Positions 18,089 to 25,056 of a stretch of DNA of 39,259 nt are shown here, piece after piece. The DNA is taken from IMG/VR virus record IMGVR_UViG_3300032217_000432, positions 1-39,259 of that record, one strand, 5' to 3'. Below the pieces are notes generated by a model. It searched no databases, was not told the origin of the DNA, and was given only the letters and a program-made list of their open reading frames with translations. Each line of letters begins with the position of its first letter. Position 1 is the first letter of the stretch. Position numbers and translations under genes: made by a program. The DNA is from a virus.

Positions 18089-18431
18089 CCGGATCTTCCA
18101 TAGCTTCAAAAAGCGCCGACTGCACGTTGTGTGATAAATCTTCTAGCTGATCATGGCGTAGAACTTCAAACCCTAAGTCGTTGTCACAAGCCCTTCGGCG
18201 CATTGTGTTTTCAGCGTCGGCCCATACTTTTTTCCAACCTTCATTCCAATCGGTCATGTCATACCAACCAAGATAAGCCGATGCTCCTTCGGCCCTTCCA
18301 ATCACGTAAAACCGGACCATGCCGTTTTTGTTTGGTATTCCGTTCATGGGTTTTTCTCTTTCATCTAAGCATTTCTGCCAAGTTTCGTTGACTTCATCTT
18401 TCATCTCAGCGCGGGATATTGGTCTGCTCAT
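18066..18431 (-). CDS. Hypothetical phage protein (121 aa)
   Basis: I chose ATG 18431 because it overlaps the upstream stop as ATGA and has a GGGGAAG ribosome site; an ATG nine codons upstream lacks one. The protein is acidic with many Trp (ETWQKCL, YLGWYDMTDWNEGWKKVWADAE), resembling hypothetical phage proteins that carry Trp-rich helices. There are no membrane or metal motifs. The function is not recognised. Confidence 0.6.
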   Translation of the reverse strand: MSRPISRAEMKDEVNETWQKCLDEREKPMNGIPNKNGMVRFYVIGRAEGASAYLGWYDMTDWNEGWKKVWADAENTMRRRACDNDLGFEVLRHDQLEDLSHNVQSALFEAMEDPDEKIRNP

Positions 18432-18658
18432 TCTTCCCCCCAAGTTCCGTCGAGCCATTGGTCAAGCATCTTGTGAAGCTCTGCCCGTTGGCGTTCTCCG
18501 ACCGTCCGCCCATCATCGGTCACAAGGTCATTCCGGACGATCATCTGAAAGTCGCCCCCGCCAGTGAACTCGATGAAGTGACCGGATGTCCGAATGCCAA
18601 TCGACCTCAGTGGATTTTCAAGGCCGCCCCAAAGGACTGTACTAGTCTCTCGTATCAT
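18428..18658 (-). CDS. Hypothetical phage protein (76 aa)
   Basis: ATG 18658 preceded by AAGGAGAG at good spacing. The sequence looks beta-rich at the start (ETSTVLWGGLENPLRSIGIRTSGHFIEF) and ends in a helix with Trp (LHKMLDQWLDGTW). The stop overlaps the next start (ATGA). I do not recognise the family. Confidence 0.6.
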   Translation of the reverse strand: MIRETSTVLWGGLENPLRSIGIRTSGHFIEFTGGGDFQMIVRNDLVTDDGRTVGERQRAELHKMLDQWLDGTWGEE

Positions 18659-18679
18659 TTCTCTCTCCTTGTTGCTTCT

Positions 18680-18949
18680 TTAAACCTCATAAGTATTTCC
18701 TGTCCAATTTACATCCCAAGTTATTTTCTCTTTGACCAACACAACCCCGGAACGCAACAGTCTGTCGAAGTGGTCATCCGTTGAAGGGATGCACTCGGCG
18801 TAATGCGTCCAGTCAGGGCGGGTGATGAGCTTTACATCATCAAAGGTGCGTCTGTCCGGAGGCTCAAATGGGGTGGACATAACATCCCCCGCATAAGCAA
18901 TAGCATTTGCCCATTGCCATCCATTTGATTTACCCCGTTTGCGTCCCAT
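18680..18949 (-). CDS. Hypothetical phage protein with basic N-terminus (89 aa)
   Basis: ATG 18949 shares its A with the TGA stop of the upstream zinc-ribbon gene (TGATG), so translation is coupled. The start is basic (MGRKRGKSNGWQWANAIAYAG) and the remainder contains RPDWTHYAECIPSTDDHF. The family is unknown. A GTG one codon upstream exists, but the TGATG overlap favours the ATG. Confidence 0.55.
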   Translation of the reverse strand: MGRKRGKSNGWQWANAIAYAGDVMSTPFEPPDRRTFDDVKLITRPDWTHYAECIPSTDDHFDRLLRSGVVLVKEKITWDVNWTGNTYEV

Positions 18950-19089
18950 CACGCCACTTTGTCCTTGAAACCACTTGGGGCTAGTCGTTTATGGCAAGCC
19001 TCGCATTTCCAGCGAAACCCGTTACCCTTTGATGTTGGGACTTTATGGACCGCTGGATTTACTCGGCACTGCTGGCAGTTGTGGGTCAT
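18949..19089 (-). CDS. Mini zinc-ribbon protein (46 aa)
   Basis: Found by reading the gap. ATG 19089, TGA 18949-18951. It has two CxxC pairs (CQQC at residues 5-8 and CEAC near 29-32) with a His next to the second, a compact zinc-ribbon. It overlaps the upstream stop (ATGA) and the downstream start (TGATG), so three genes are stitched together. Such mini zinc ribbons in phages may bind nucleic acid or host proteins; the function is unknown. Confidence 0.65.
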   Translation of the reverse strand: MTHNCQQCRVNPAVHKVPTSKGNGFRWKCEACHKRLAPSGFKDKVA

Positions 19090-19385
19090 TCTGTTTCCGG
19101 TGGGATAACGTAATTAGGTTTATTACCAGAAAAGGTTTTGACCGGCCTAGACATCTGACCAGCTAGGAACGCAGCCTTGTACGCACCATCGTTGGTATTA
19201 GCTCGCATCAATTGTTCCTTGAGGTGGTTAATCTCAAACTGAGATTGTTCATTTGCCGCATCCCATGCCGCAACCCATGCCTCGTACATGTGTGCTTCTA
19301 ACGGGTTGTAGCTACCAGCCGGGGTGTTTTTACCGTGAACGATTGACCACCACTCACGCCAAGCCTCAGACATTTTGTTCTTCAT
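19086..19385 (-). CDS. Hypothetical phage protein (99 aa)
   Basis: ATG 19385 with GGAAGG 6 nt upstream; the start lies within the end of the upstream zinc-ribbon gene. Trp- and Ala-rich helices (SEAWREWWSIVHGKN, YEAWVAAWDAANEQSQFEINHLKEQL) suggest a helical bundle or coiled coil, then an unstructured Pro-rich end. A start at the fifth residue (MSEAW) is an alternative. Similar MYEAW...AAW...A proteins occur widely as hypothetical phage proteins. The function is unknown. Confidence 0.6.
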   Translation of the reverse strand: MKNKMSEAWREWWSIVHGKNTPAGSYNPLEAHMYEAWVAAWDAANEQSQFEINHLKEQLMRANTNDGAYKAAFLAGQMSRPVKTFSGNKPNYVIPPETE

Positions 19386-19560
19386 TTGTACCTTCCGTAT
19401 ATTTAGCCCAAACTTCTTTGGGCAGTTCAATTGTCATTACGCGATAATTGCAAAATTCGCACACTCTGCGACGTTCAACCCAGTCAAAATCTCTAGCGGT
19501 ATCTTTCCATTGCCGAGTATCTTTGGTCTTCATTGGCTCTAAGCATTCAGGACATTTCAA
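19366..19560 (-). CDS. NrdR-like zinc-ribbon protein with TTG start (64 aa)
   Basis: The sequence MKCPECLEPM...RRRVCEFCNYRVMTIE copies the layout of the NrdR zinc ribbon (CPxC, basic R-R-x-C-x-x-C, then a short strand). Only the TTG at 19560 keeps the first CxxC at residues 3-6; the first in-frame ATG would delete it. GGGGAG lies 7 nt upstream of the TTG, overlapping the end of the polymerase gene. It lacks the ATP-cone of true NrdR, so it is probably a small DNA- or protein-binding factor. Confidence 0.65.
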   Translation of the reverse strand: MKCPECLEPMKTKDTRQWKDTARDFDWVERRRVCEFCNYRVMTIELPKEVWAKYTEGTNEEQNV

Positions 19561-21393
19561 TTAACACTCCCCATAACTATGGCCGTAGCCCGATTCACAA
19601 TTAAGCGGTAGATCTTGCGCCCACTCCGGACGTAAGCGCATACATAATTCAACGTATTCCTTAGCTAGTTCTGCTTCCCCCTCTGGAACAATGCACGCCA
19701 CGGCGTCATGCACAGTCATGACCACGCGGTACTTCTTAGCAATCATTAGCATCTGCCCGCCGATTACGATACGGGCGAGTGCTTGGCATAGGTTCTCAAC
19801 TACTTTCCCACCGTATATCCGTGTAGGTATAGCCGCCTTGCCTTTCTTGGTGTCGTAAAGCAGTTCGCTTTTGCCGTCTTCCTGCTGTACTTTGCGAATG
19901 TTGGGGTACTTAATAAGAAGATCGTTGGGCAACCTGATTCCGTTTTTGCCTTCAATTTTAAGTAGCCCGTCGCGGCCTAGGGCCGAAACTTTATTACCCA
20001 TCATGTCCGTCAGCGCGTCGTGAGCGTCACCCCATAGCTCAGGGATCTTGGGGTAGGTCTTACGGTATACGTCAATAATGCGTTTACATTCCTCAATGGG
20101 CGTATCAACACCAAAGTTTTTAAGTTGGGTTTGGAACTTCGTAGCCCCCATTCCGTACCCCGCACCGAGAATTGTGGTCTTGCCTACGAACCGCTCTTGC
20201 TTGGTGATATCTCCAATTGGCTTGTCATATATAGAAGAGGCCATGATTTTGTACACGTCCTCGCCATTAGTAAACGCAGTTAACAGATCCTCCTGACCAG
20301 CCAGCCACGCAACGATCCGCGCCTCGATCTGGGCTGAGTCCGCGTCCAATATGACATAGCCGACTGGGGCAACGATTGCATGTTTTAACGGGCTGTTGCG
20401 GGGAAGGTTCTGAAGGTTGAGCTTGTCGTCACCACCCCACCGTCCGGTATGGGCGGCGTAGTATCGGAGGGGAACTGGCATAGGCCCACGTTGAGCGATG
20501 GCAATGAACCGCTCGGTCCGGGTCTCTTCAAGCGTGGACTTCACACCAAGCCTTGCGGCTACGATATTTTGCACAACCGTAAGTGGATGCTCAAGTAGGG
20601 CTTTGAACTTCTCGTCGGTCTTGGAGAACGCCCAAGTTTGTTTATCAGTAGCAGCACTAATCTTAGTTGGTGGTACTACGCCTACCTTAGTTAAAATCTC
20701 AGCGAGCTTTGGGTTGCTCATCAAGTCGTCTCGCGCATACCCCGACCTTTCCAAAACCTCCATTAACGTATCTTTAGAAGCCCTAACATTTGTTAGGTGT
20801 TCCTCAAGTAGATTGGAGTTGAGCTGCAACACAGGCTCGGAGAACATCTTGATCGTCAGGTCAATCAAGCGAAGCTCGACCTTTGGGAACCCGTCGGCCA
20901 TACATTGGAAGAGCTTGTAGGTGAGCGCGGTGTCGTTCTTGCAATACTCACCGTACCGAGCGAGTTCAGCGTCGGTGAAGTCCACCCTACGTTTGCCTTG
21001 TGCCGCAACAACCTCGTTACCCTTAACTCCGATATCGTAGTAGTCGGCTAGTACTTTAAGACTCCCGCCCACCTCAATACCGTGTATAGCGCGAGCCATA
21101 CTAAGAGTATCGAGCCAACCCCTAGGGTTAACACCAAAGCTCCAGCCCAAGATAGCAGCATCGAACATAGCGTTGTGGGCGAGCGCCAAGTTCTCTTCAA
21201 AGTTGTATTGCTCAAGGAAAGCCTTTGTCTGCGCGTGCGTACCTGAAAACCACTGCGGCTCATCGGTGTCCACTTGCACCGACACACCGATCACCTCAAA
21301 CTGCTCGTCCCTTACGTATTCTTCCGTAGTCAGTTTGCTCAGCGAAAACTTGTTATCGTAATAGGTTTCAAAATCGATGGTGAGGATTTTCAT
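19561..21393 (-). CDS. DNA polymerase, family A, with 3'-5' exonuclease (610 aa)
   Basis: The phage replicative polymerase. Exonuclease motifs: D7-F-E9-T, H73-N-A-M-F-D78, and Y150-x3-D154. Polymerase motif A: D352 in DADSAQIEAR; motif B (O-helix): R401-x3-K405-T-T-I-L409-G-x2-Y413-G; motif C: V561-H562-D563 followed by Ala rather than the usual Glu. By alignment K405 equals T7 K522, so L409 falls at the position of T7 Tyr526 / E. coli Phe762. The ATG at 21393 overlaps the upstream stop as ATGA and has little Shine-Dalgarno, suggesting coupling. Residues 200-205 (LTNVRA) are encoded by one of the 16-bp palindromes. There is no 5'-nuclease domain. Confidence 0.95.
   Translation of the reverse strand: MKILTIDFETYYDNKFSLSKLTTEEYVRDEQFEVIGVSVQVDTDEPQWFSGTHAQTKAFLEQYNFEENLALAHNAMFDAAILGWSFGVNPRGWLDTLSMARAIHGIEVGGSLKVLADYYDIGVKGNEVVAAQGKRRVDFTDAELARYGEYCKNDTALTYKLFQCMADGFPKVELRLIDLTIKMFSEPVLQLNSNLLEEHLTNVRASKDTLMEVLERSGYARDDLMSNPKLAEILTKVGVVPPTKISAATDKQTWAFSKTDEKFKALLEHPLTVVQNIVAARLGVKSTLEETRTERFIAIAQRGPMPVPLRYYAAHTGRWGGDDKLNLQNLPRNSPLKHAIVAPVGYVILDADSAQIEARIVAWLAGQEDLLTAFTNGEDVYKIMASSIYDKPIGDITKQERFVGKTTILGAGYGMGATKFQTQLKNFGVDTPIEECKRIIDVYRKTYPKIPELWGDAHDALTDMMGNKVSALGRDGLLKIEGKNGIRLPNDLLIKYPNIRKVQQEDGKSELLYDTKKGKAAIPTRIYGGKVVENLCQALARIVIGGQMLMIAKKYRVVMTVHDAVACIVPEGEAELAKEYVELCMRLRPEWAQDLPLNCESGYGHSYGEC
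20782..20797. repeat. Palindrome site 1 (inside DNA polymerase gene)
   Basis: CCTAACATTTGTTAGG. The outermost copy on the left side of the array; read on the minus strand it encodes L-T-N-V-R in the polymerase frame. Confidence 0.85.
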
Positions 21394-21701
21394 TTGGTTA
21401 GTTTTTTAAAATTAGGAATCCTAGGGTCCCTGCCTTTACCTGCTTGATAGCCGCGTTCTGATTCCTCGTCCGTATCATCTTCTTGGTCTTGTACTAGCAG
21501 CGTAGTCATAACTAGCGTCTCAAACTGCTGACGCCGCACCTGCTTAAGCGCGTCGTACATAGCGGCCTTCTCAGGCTCGGTCATGATGTCCTTGAAGTTT
21601 TCCTTGAAGATAAAATTCCATCGTCCCGCGTCCCCAAAGAACTCCTCTGGGTGTGACGTCATACGGTTAACAATTGCTTGAACTCCGCTCGAAATGCTCA
21701 T
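21390..21701 (-). CDS. Hypothetical phage protein upstream of polymerase (103 aa)
   Basis: ATG 21701 has GGAG 6 nt upstream and overlaps the TAA of the VRR-NUC gene (TAATG); a longer ATG start at 21770 would run through that gene. The protein is helical and acidic, with a C-terminal charged tail (DQEDDTDEESERGYQAGKGRDPRIPNFKKLTK). The stop overlaps the polymerase start. It may be a polymerase accessory, judged only by position. Confidence 0.6.
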   Translation of the reverse strand: MSISSGVQAIVNRMTSHPEEFFGDAGRWNFIFKENFKDIMTEPEKAAMYDALKQVRRQQFETLVMTTLLVQDQEDDTDEESERGYQAGKGRDPRIPNFKKLTK

Positions 21702-21988
21702 TACGGCTCCAGTATTTGGGCTAAGTCGTTTAGGTTGCTCTCGTTGATCACCAGCGCCATGCCCCCGCATTCGCGGATTGTGCGTAGGTGTTTGTCTTGC
21801 AGGGCTGTCGTTGTGCCCTTACCCGCCTTGGCTTCGATAGCTAGGAACTGACCCCGCATACAGCAGAGAAAGTCAGGCACGCCGCTATTGCCGTACATAG
21901 TTCCAATAGGCATAGCGTAGTACACACTGTGCTTCTCAAGGAGAGCTTTGATCTTAGCTTTGACCTTGGACTCGGGGGTTGACGCCAT
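21701..21988 (-). CDS. VRR-NUC nuclease (95 aa)
   Basis: A stand-alone VRR-NUC (PD-(D/E)XK) domain: E6 in an N-terminal helix, GVPD39FLCC, then AIE52AK54 and a downstream Q (TTALQ). This is the full catalytic set at the usual length for phage Holliday-junction or flap-type nucleases. ATG 21988 with AGAGGAG upstream, 18 nt after the predicted transcription start. It is the first gene of the polymerase transcript. Confidence 0.88.
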   Translation of the reverse strand: MASTPESKVKAKIKALLEKHSVYYAMPIGTMYGNSGVPDFLCCMRGQFLAIEAKAGKGTTTALQDKHLRTIRECGGMALVINESNLNDLAQILEP

Positions 21989-22012
21989 GTAAACTCCTCT
22001 TCAGACCCACCT

Positions 22013-22040
22013 ACTATACCACACAACTGGACAATGTAAA
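22013..22040 (-). promoter_or_regulatory. Sigma70-type promoter for the polymerase operon
   Basis: Minus-strand -35 TTTACA (22035-22040), 16-nt spacer, -10 TATAGT (22013-22018). It shares the TGTGG-TATA junction with the promoters at 27.5 and 29.8 kb. The start would be near 22006, just before the VRR-NUC ribosome site. Confidence 0.65.
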
Positions 22041-22043
22041 GAA

Positions 22044-22068
22044 GAGCGGGAACTGGTTTAGCCCGCTC
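22044..22068. repeat. Hairpin carrying the GGGAACTGGTTTAG motif
   Basis: GAGCGGG (22044-22050) and CCCGCTC (22062-22068) form a 7-bp perfect stem. The arm and loop together hold GGGAACTGGTTTAG (22048-22061), which recurs exactly at 30200-30213 and 30393-30406 in the non-coding hub. It lies between the terminator and the promoter. Confidence 0.6.
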
Positions 22069-22077
22069 AGCGCGGAC

Positions 22078-22105
22078 AAAAAAAGACCGAGCACTTGGCT
22101 CGGCC
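22078..22105 (-). terminator. Intrinsic terminator after the HTH-DUF3310 gene
   Basis: Read on the minus strand: GGCCGAGC, 5-nt loop, GCTCGGTC, then seven Ts (22084-22078). The single non-Watson-Crick pair is a G-U wobble only on this strand, confirming its direction. It separates the accessory/AAA transcript from the polymerase promoter about 40 nt downstream. Confidence 0.85.
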
Positions 22106-22116
22106 TTCAAGGGGAA

Positions 22117-22132
22117 CCTAACAAATGTTAGG
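22117..22132. repeat. Palindrome site 2 (stop codon of DUF3310 gene inside)
   Basis: CCTAACAAATGTTAGG. On the minus strand its TAA (22128-22130) is the stop codon of the HTH-DUF3310 gene; it sits just ahead of the terminator. Confidence 0.85.
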
Positions 22133-22592
22133 GCGAGGTGCTCAAAACATCCTGCAATTTAGCGGCGTACCAAGCCAGCTTACCGGCATCAAGGACTGCG
22201 GCCCCCTTGCTACCAATACGTGAGCCGTACTTAAGTACGTTGCCCTTCAAGTAACCAACAAACTCATCGCGGGTGAGCTTGGCTTGGATGAAGTCAATCG
22301 TCTCGATCCCACCCACCATGTAGTGAGGAGGATGATCGACCATGTTGACCGCCAACGGCTTGACCTTGGGCAGTGTATCGGGACGCTGGAGCATCTCGGT
22401 GATCTTGTCGTACACAGTAGGGGCTTTACTTACTGCCGCTTTTTTCTTCTTGGCCTTGAGCCTATACATACGATCTTTATCGTACTTCTTGACTGCATAT
22501 ATCAAAGAAACCTTTACCCCCAACGCTTCGGCTACCTTAGCGGCCTTCTCTTTAGGGTTAGTACGGAGGTATTCACGGATCTTCGCGCTCAT
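22128..22592 (-). CDS. HTH plus DUF3310 protein (154 aa)
   Basis: The N-terminal 45 residues (SAKIREYLRTNPKEKAAKVAEALGVKVSLIYAVKK) form a helix-turn-helix-like domain with a basic linker. The C-terminal 70 residues (VDHPPHYMVGGIETIDFIQAKLTRDEFVGYLKGNVLKY ... DAGKLAWYAAKLQ) are a clear DUF3310, a domain found in phage proteins and related to T7 gp1.7-type nucleotide kinases. ATG 22592 was preferred because the longer frame runs through the neighbouring gene. It is the last gene before the 22.08-kb terminator, and its stop codon is part of a palindrome. Confidence 0.75.
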   Translation of the reverse strand: MSAKIREYLRTNPKEKAAKVAEALGVKVSLIYAVKKYDKDRMYRLKAKKKKAAVSKAPTVYDKITEMLQRPDTLPKVKPLAVNMVDHPPHYMVGGIETIDFIQAKLTRDEFVGYLKGNVLKYGSRIGSKGAAVLDAGKLAWYAAKLQDVLSTSP

Positions 22593-22608
22593 CGAGAGCT
22601 TTTTAGGT

Positions 22609-22812
22609 TCAATATTCGGTACCACTTGGGACTCCACTAGTTTGGTTACGGACGTAGTCGGCAAGAATTTCACGCATCTTGGCTTGCTTGCTGGTAGGGT
22701 GGTGCAGAGCAAAGTACTCCACAATCTCCCTACTCAGACGCAGGCTCGTGCTAAAGAGGGCTGGCTTCTTGCCAAGACCACGCCCCTTTCGCTTTGGTTT
22801 ATCAGGCTCCAT
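22609..22812 (-). CDS. Small basic helical protein (67 aa)
   Basis: ATG 22812 with AGGAAGGA upstream, which lies in the tail of the 22802-22972 gene. The start is Lys/Arg-rich (MEPDKPKRKGRGLGKKPALF), followed by a helix pair (TSLRLSREIVEYFALHHPTSKQAKMREILADYVRNQ). This looks like a ribbon-helix-helix or other small DNA-binding fold, but I cannot assign it. It ends 17 nt before the HTH-DUF3310 gene. Confidence 0.6.
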   Translation of the reverse strand: MEPDKPKRKGRGLGKKPALFSTSLRLSREIVEYFALHHPTSKQAKMREILADYVRNQTSGVPSGTEY

Positions 22813-22972
22813 AAGGTTCCTTCCTCTTCTGGATGTGAGTGGCTAAGATCCATCGGTCACCCAATTGACGAACCGATTTCACCCATTGCTTTTGATTGTG
22901 GCGTTGCGTGTGCATGGGAACATAGTCCACGGCAAACAACTCCCGAACGTGCTTTAGCATCCGTATATCCAT
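22802..22972 (-). CDS. Small basic phage protein (56 aa)
   Basis: Found by reading the gap. ATG 22972, TGA 22802-22804. The sequence MDIRMLKHVRELFAVDYVP, then QKQWVKSVRQLGDRWILATHIQKRKEP, is basic and aromatic. Its ribosome site TTAGGAGAGAG begins with the last bases of the palindrome at 22981-22996. It overlaps the next gene start by 11 nt. The function is unknown. Confidence 0.6.
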   Translation of the reverse strand: MDIRMLKHVRELFAVDYVPMHTQRHNQKQWVKSVRQLGDRWILATHIQKRKEPYGA

Positions 22973-22980
22973 GACTCTCT

Positions 22981-22996
22981 CCTAACATTTGTTAGC
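22981..22996. repeat. Palindrome site 3 (feeds a ribosome site)
   Basis: CCTAACATTTGTTAGC. On the minus strand its last bases TTAGG run into AG to make TTAGGAG, the Shine-Dalgarno of the 22972 start. It begins 1 nt after the stop of the upstream 291-aa gene. Confidence 0.85.
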
Positions 22997-22997
22997 G

Positions 22998-23873
22998 TTA
23001 TTGGGCGACTTCGGGCGTGATGATGAAGGTTGTATCGCTAGCTCGAAACCCCATGCCTTCGATACATTGGCCTTCGTCCACTAGCTTGAGCATACCTAGC
23101 TTGCGGCGTATGTCCTCGGACAGGTCTTCATCTGTTGAAGTTGATATTGTATCACCAACCTTGACAATGTAGTGTGTATCTTCTTTGATGATAAAAATAG
23201 TTTTCCTAGACTCGTGCAGATCACAGACAAACTTGAAGGTGCTATGGTCGAGGTTGTGCTTATCCACGATGTTCCGAGCAGTTAGTGCTGAAGGAAATTG
23301 CCCTACGTACAAGTCCATGTTAGCTAGTATGAAGTCCTCGGCTTTGTCGAAGAACTTCTTCTTGGCTTTTTGGAGTTCGCCAACCACGTTCCAGTTGGCA
23401 GTCATAAGGCTGTTAGCCGCAGCAACCCCCAGCTTCTCAACCTTCTCGGCGTCGGGCATACGATAGAAGTTCTTGCGTATCATCATCGTAGCTTTCTTGA
23501 CATCCTCAGTACGATACGAACGCCCGCTCTTGCGACCCGCCGATACCCTGTCGTTCTCTACATAGACCTTGTAGCTACGGCCAACGTAAGTAATACCAAC
23601 GCTACCAAGACACTCGTTGCCTTCGTAGATAAAGAAGTCGGTGATGATCCGAACATCTTTACCATCCTCAGTCTGGCTAAGCCCCCTTGTGTGTTGCGGT
23701 ACGAACGTCCAAGGCTTGTCTTTCAACGGGAACAGAACTTCGTAGACTGCCAAGTTAGTCTGGTAACTGTAGTCCTTCATGTTCAGGGGCTTCTTATCTA
23801 TCGCTAGCTGTACGTTGGGTAGGCTAAGTAGATTGTGATTGACGTTGTATCCGCATTGAGAAATTGCCATCAT
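22998..23873 (-). CDS. Conserved hypothetical protein of AAA/VWA block (291 aa)
   Basis: ATG 23873 (a second ATG follows at once) with AAGGAG made by a degenerate palindrome 7 nt upstream. The protein is soluble, with a beta-rich first half (VYEVLFPLKDKPWTFVPQHTRG, RIITDFFIYEGNECLGSVGITYVGRSYKVYV) and a helical middle (ELQKAKKKFFDKAEDFILANMD). The C-terminus looks beta-rich again. I see no catalytic motif and do not recognise the family. It is co-transcribed with the DUF3150-like, VWA and AAA genes and may belong to the same machine. Confidence 0.6.
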   Translation of the reverse strand: MMAISQCGYNVNHNLLSLPNVQLAIDKKPLNMKDYSYQTNLAVYEVLFPLKDKPWTFVPQHTRGLSQTEDGKDVRIITDFFIYEGNECLGSVGITYVGRSYKVYVENDRVSAGRKSGRSYRTEDVKKATMMIRKNFYRMPDAEKVEKLGVAAANSLMTANWNVVGELQKAKKKFFDKAEDFILANMDLYVGQFPSALTARNIVDKHNLDHSTFKFVCDLHESRKTIFIIKEDTHYIVKVGDTISTSTDEDLSEDIRRKLGMLKLVDEGQCIEGMGFRASDTTFIITPEVAQ

Positions 23874-23880
23874 GCTGACT

Positions 23881-23896
23881 CCTTACATTTGTTAGG
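23881..23896. repeat. Palindrome site 4 (degenerate, creates a Shine-Dalgarno)
   Basis: CCTTACATTTGTTAGG. The one changed base turns the minus-strand arm GTTAGG into GTAAGG, giving TAAGGAG ahead of the ATG at 23873. It also replaces the TTAG half-site. Confidence 0.75.
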
Positions 23897-23915
23897 TCTG
23901 GGTGGACTTGTGAAC

Positions 23916-24779
23916 TTACCAATCAAACTTGCTGAGGATCGAATCGACCTTGGCCTTCATCGACTCACGCACCATCGGTGATTCTTTGATCACTTCAATA
24001 TCTGCACCGACCAACGTAACCTCTAGCTGACGTCGAGCGTCCTCCAGCTTTGGATCATTAGTGATGTTGAGCTTGGTCAAGAGGCCACACAGTTCTTGGG
24101 CGTTAGTGATCAGCGACTCGTGATACCGCCGCTTCGGACCATCATCGTCGGTGACAGGCTCATCCGTTAGCTTCTCGCTAATACCTACCAACGTAGAGTG
24201 AAGTCGCTCCCACGGCTCACGCATCGCATCGACCATGCGGCTATTGAAGTCTTGCTCATACGTAGCTTTGATGGACTCCAACTCCTCGTTGTTAACGTCC
24301 AGTCGGAAGTCGCCCGCCTCTGGCAGAGGTGAGTACACGTAGCGGAACCCAAACTTCGCACGCACTTCTTCAAGCGATGGGTAGTCTTCGGGTTTGTGCA
24401 GCTTGCCCAACCTAGTCGGCGCGTCGATCACAAGTTGCGGGTACGCAGTAAAGAACATGTTGCACAACCCGTTGAACTCGGCCTCGGCTTGGTTGATAAA
24501 GGACTTGTGCTCCATGAACAACTTGGTTGCAAGCAAGCGATCACCCTTGTCTGCCCACGGTAGGGTCAGCTTGAGATTGGTGACACGGCACTTGGCCGCG
24601 AACTTTTCGATGTTCTTACGTAAGTGCGTACCTGCAAACAGGTTCTTCTTGGTCTGTGACGCATCGTGTGTAGCCAAGGCGTCGTTGTTAACTTGGTCGG
24701 TGACCTCACGGTCGATCTTCGATGCGGGCCACACGCTGATGTTGAGGCTTACCAATACTGCTGATGATGCAATGCTCAT
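23916..24779 (-). CDS. DUF3150-like protein (287 aa)
   Basis: ATG 24779 with AAGGAG upstream. It begins with a strand-rich region (SSAVLVSLNISVWPASKIDREVTDQV), then LTLPWADKGDRLLATKLFMEHKSFI, AYPQLVIDAPTRLGKLHKPEDYPSLEEVRAKFGFRYVYSPLPEAGDFRLDV, and a helical end. This series matches my memory of DUF3150, a family found in phages and integrative elements near MoxR-type AAA ATPases and VWA proteins. Exactly those two genes lie just upstream here. The molecular role is unknown; it may be the substrate, adaptor or structural partner of the AAA/VWA pair. Confidence 0.65.
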   Translation of the reverse strand: MSIASSAVLVSLNISVWPASKIDREVTDQVNNDALATHDASQTKKNLFAGTHLRKNIEKFAAKCRVTNLKLTLPWADKGDRLLATKLFMEHKSFINQAEAEFNGLCNMFFTAYPQLVIDAPTRLGKLHKPEDYPSLEEVRAKFGFRYVYSPLPEAGDFRLDVNNEELESIKATYEQDFNSRMVDAMREPWERLHSTLVGISEKLTDEPVTDDDGPKRRYHESLITNAQELCGLLTKLNITNDPKLEDARRQLEVTLVGADIEVIKESPMVRESMKAKVDSILSKFDW

Positions 24780-24810
24780 GCTCTACTCCTTAGGTTTAAT
24801 TACGAACACG

Positions 24811-24826
24811 ACTAACAATTGTTAGG
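24811..24826. repeat. Palindrome site 5 (stop codon of 77-aa gene inside)
   Basis: ACTAACAATTGTTAGG. The symmetric AATT form. The TAA stop (24822-24824) of the upstream gene lies in it, and it is 32 nt before the ATG of the DUF3150-like gene. Confidence 0.85.
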
Positions 24827-25055
24827 ACTTCTCGGGTTTACCAGCCAGCTTCGCCATGTTGTACAGCGAGTCGGGCAAGACGCGAATATTGAAACGTTCA
24901 TCATTGTTGTACACGTGGTGCGTGTTGTCCTGCCCACCACCGTGGTACTTCTCCTCATACATCTCTGCCCTACTGACAATCTCAGCAAGGATAAGAGCGT
25001 CCTTAACGTCCACCACGTAGGACTTGTAGCCCATCTCAAAAGTTACCTTCGCCAT
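24822..25055 (-). CDS. Small hypothetical protein between VWA and DUF3150 genes (77 aa)
   Basis: ATG 25055 has GGAG 8 nt upstream and begins 1 nt after the VWA-gene stop; a much longer in-frame start would run inside the VWA gene. Sequence: MAKVTFEMGYKSYVVDVKDALILAEIVSRAEMYEEKY, then GGGQDNTHHVYNNDERFNIRVLP. It is a small alpha/beta protein with no known motif. It lies inside the AAA/VWA cassette, and its TAA stop sits in a palindrome. Confidence 0.65.
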   Translation of the reverse strand: MAKVTFEMGYKSYVVDVKDALILAEIVSRAEMYEEKYHGGGQDNTHHVYNNDERFNIRVLPDSLYNMAKLAGKPEKS

Positions 25056-25056
25056 T

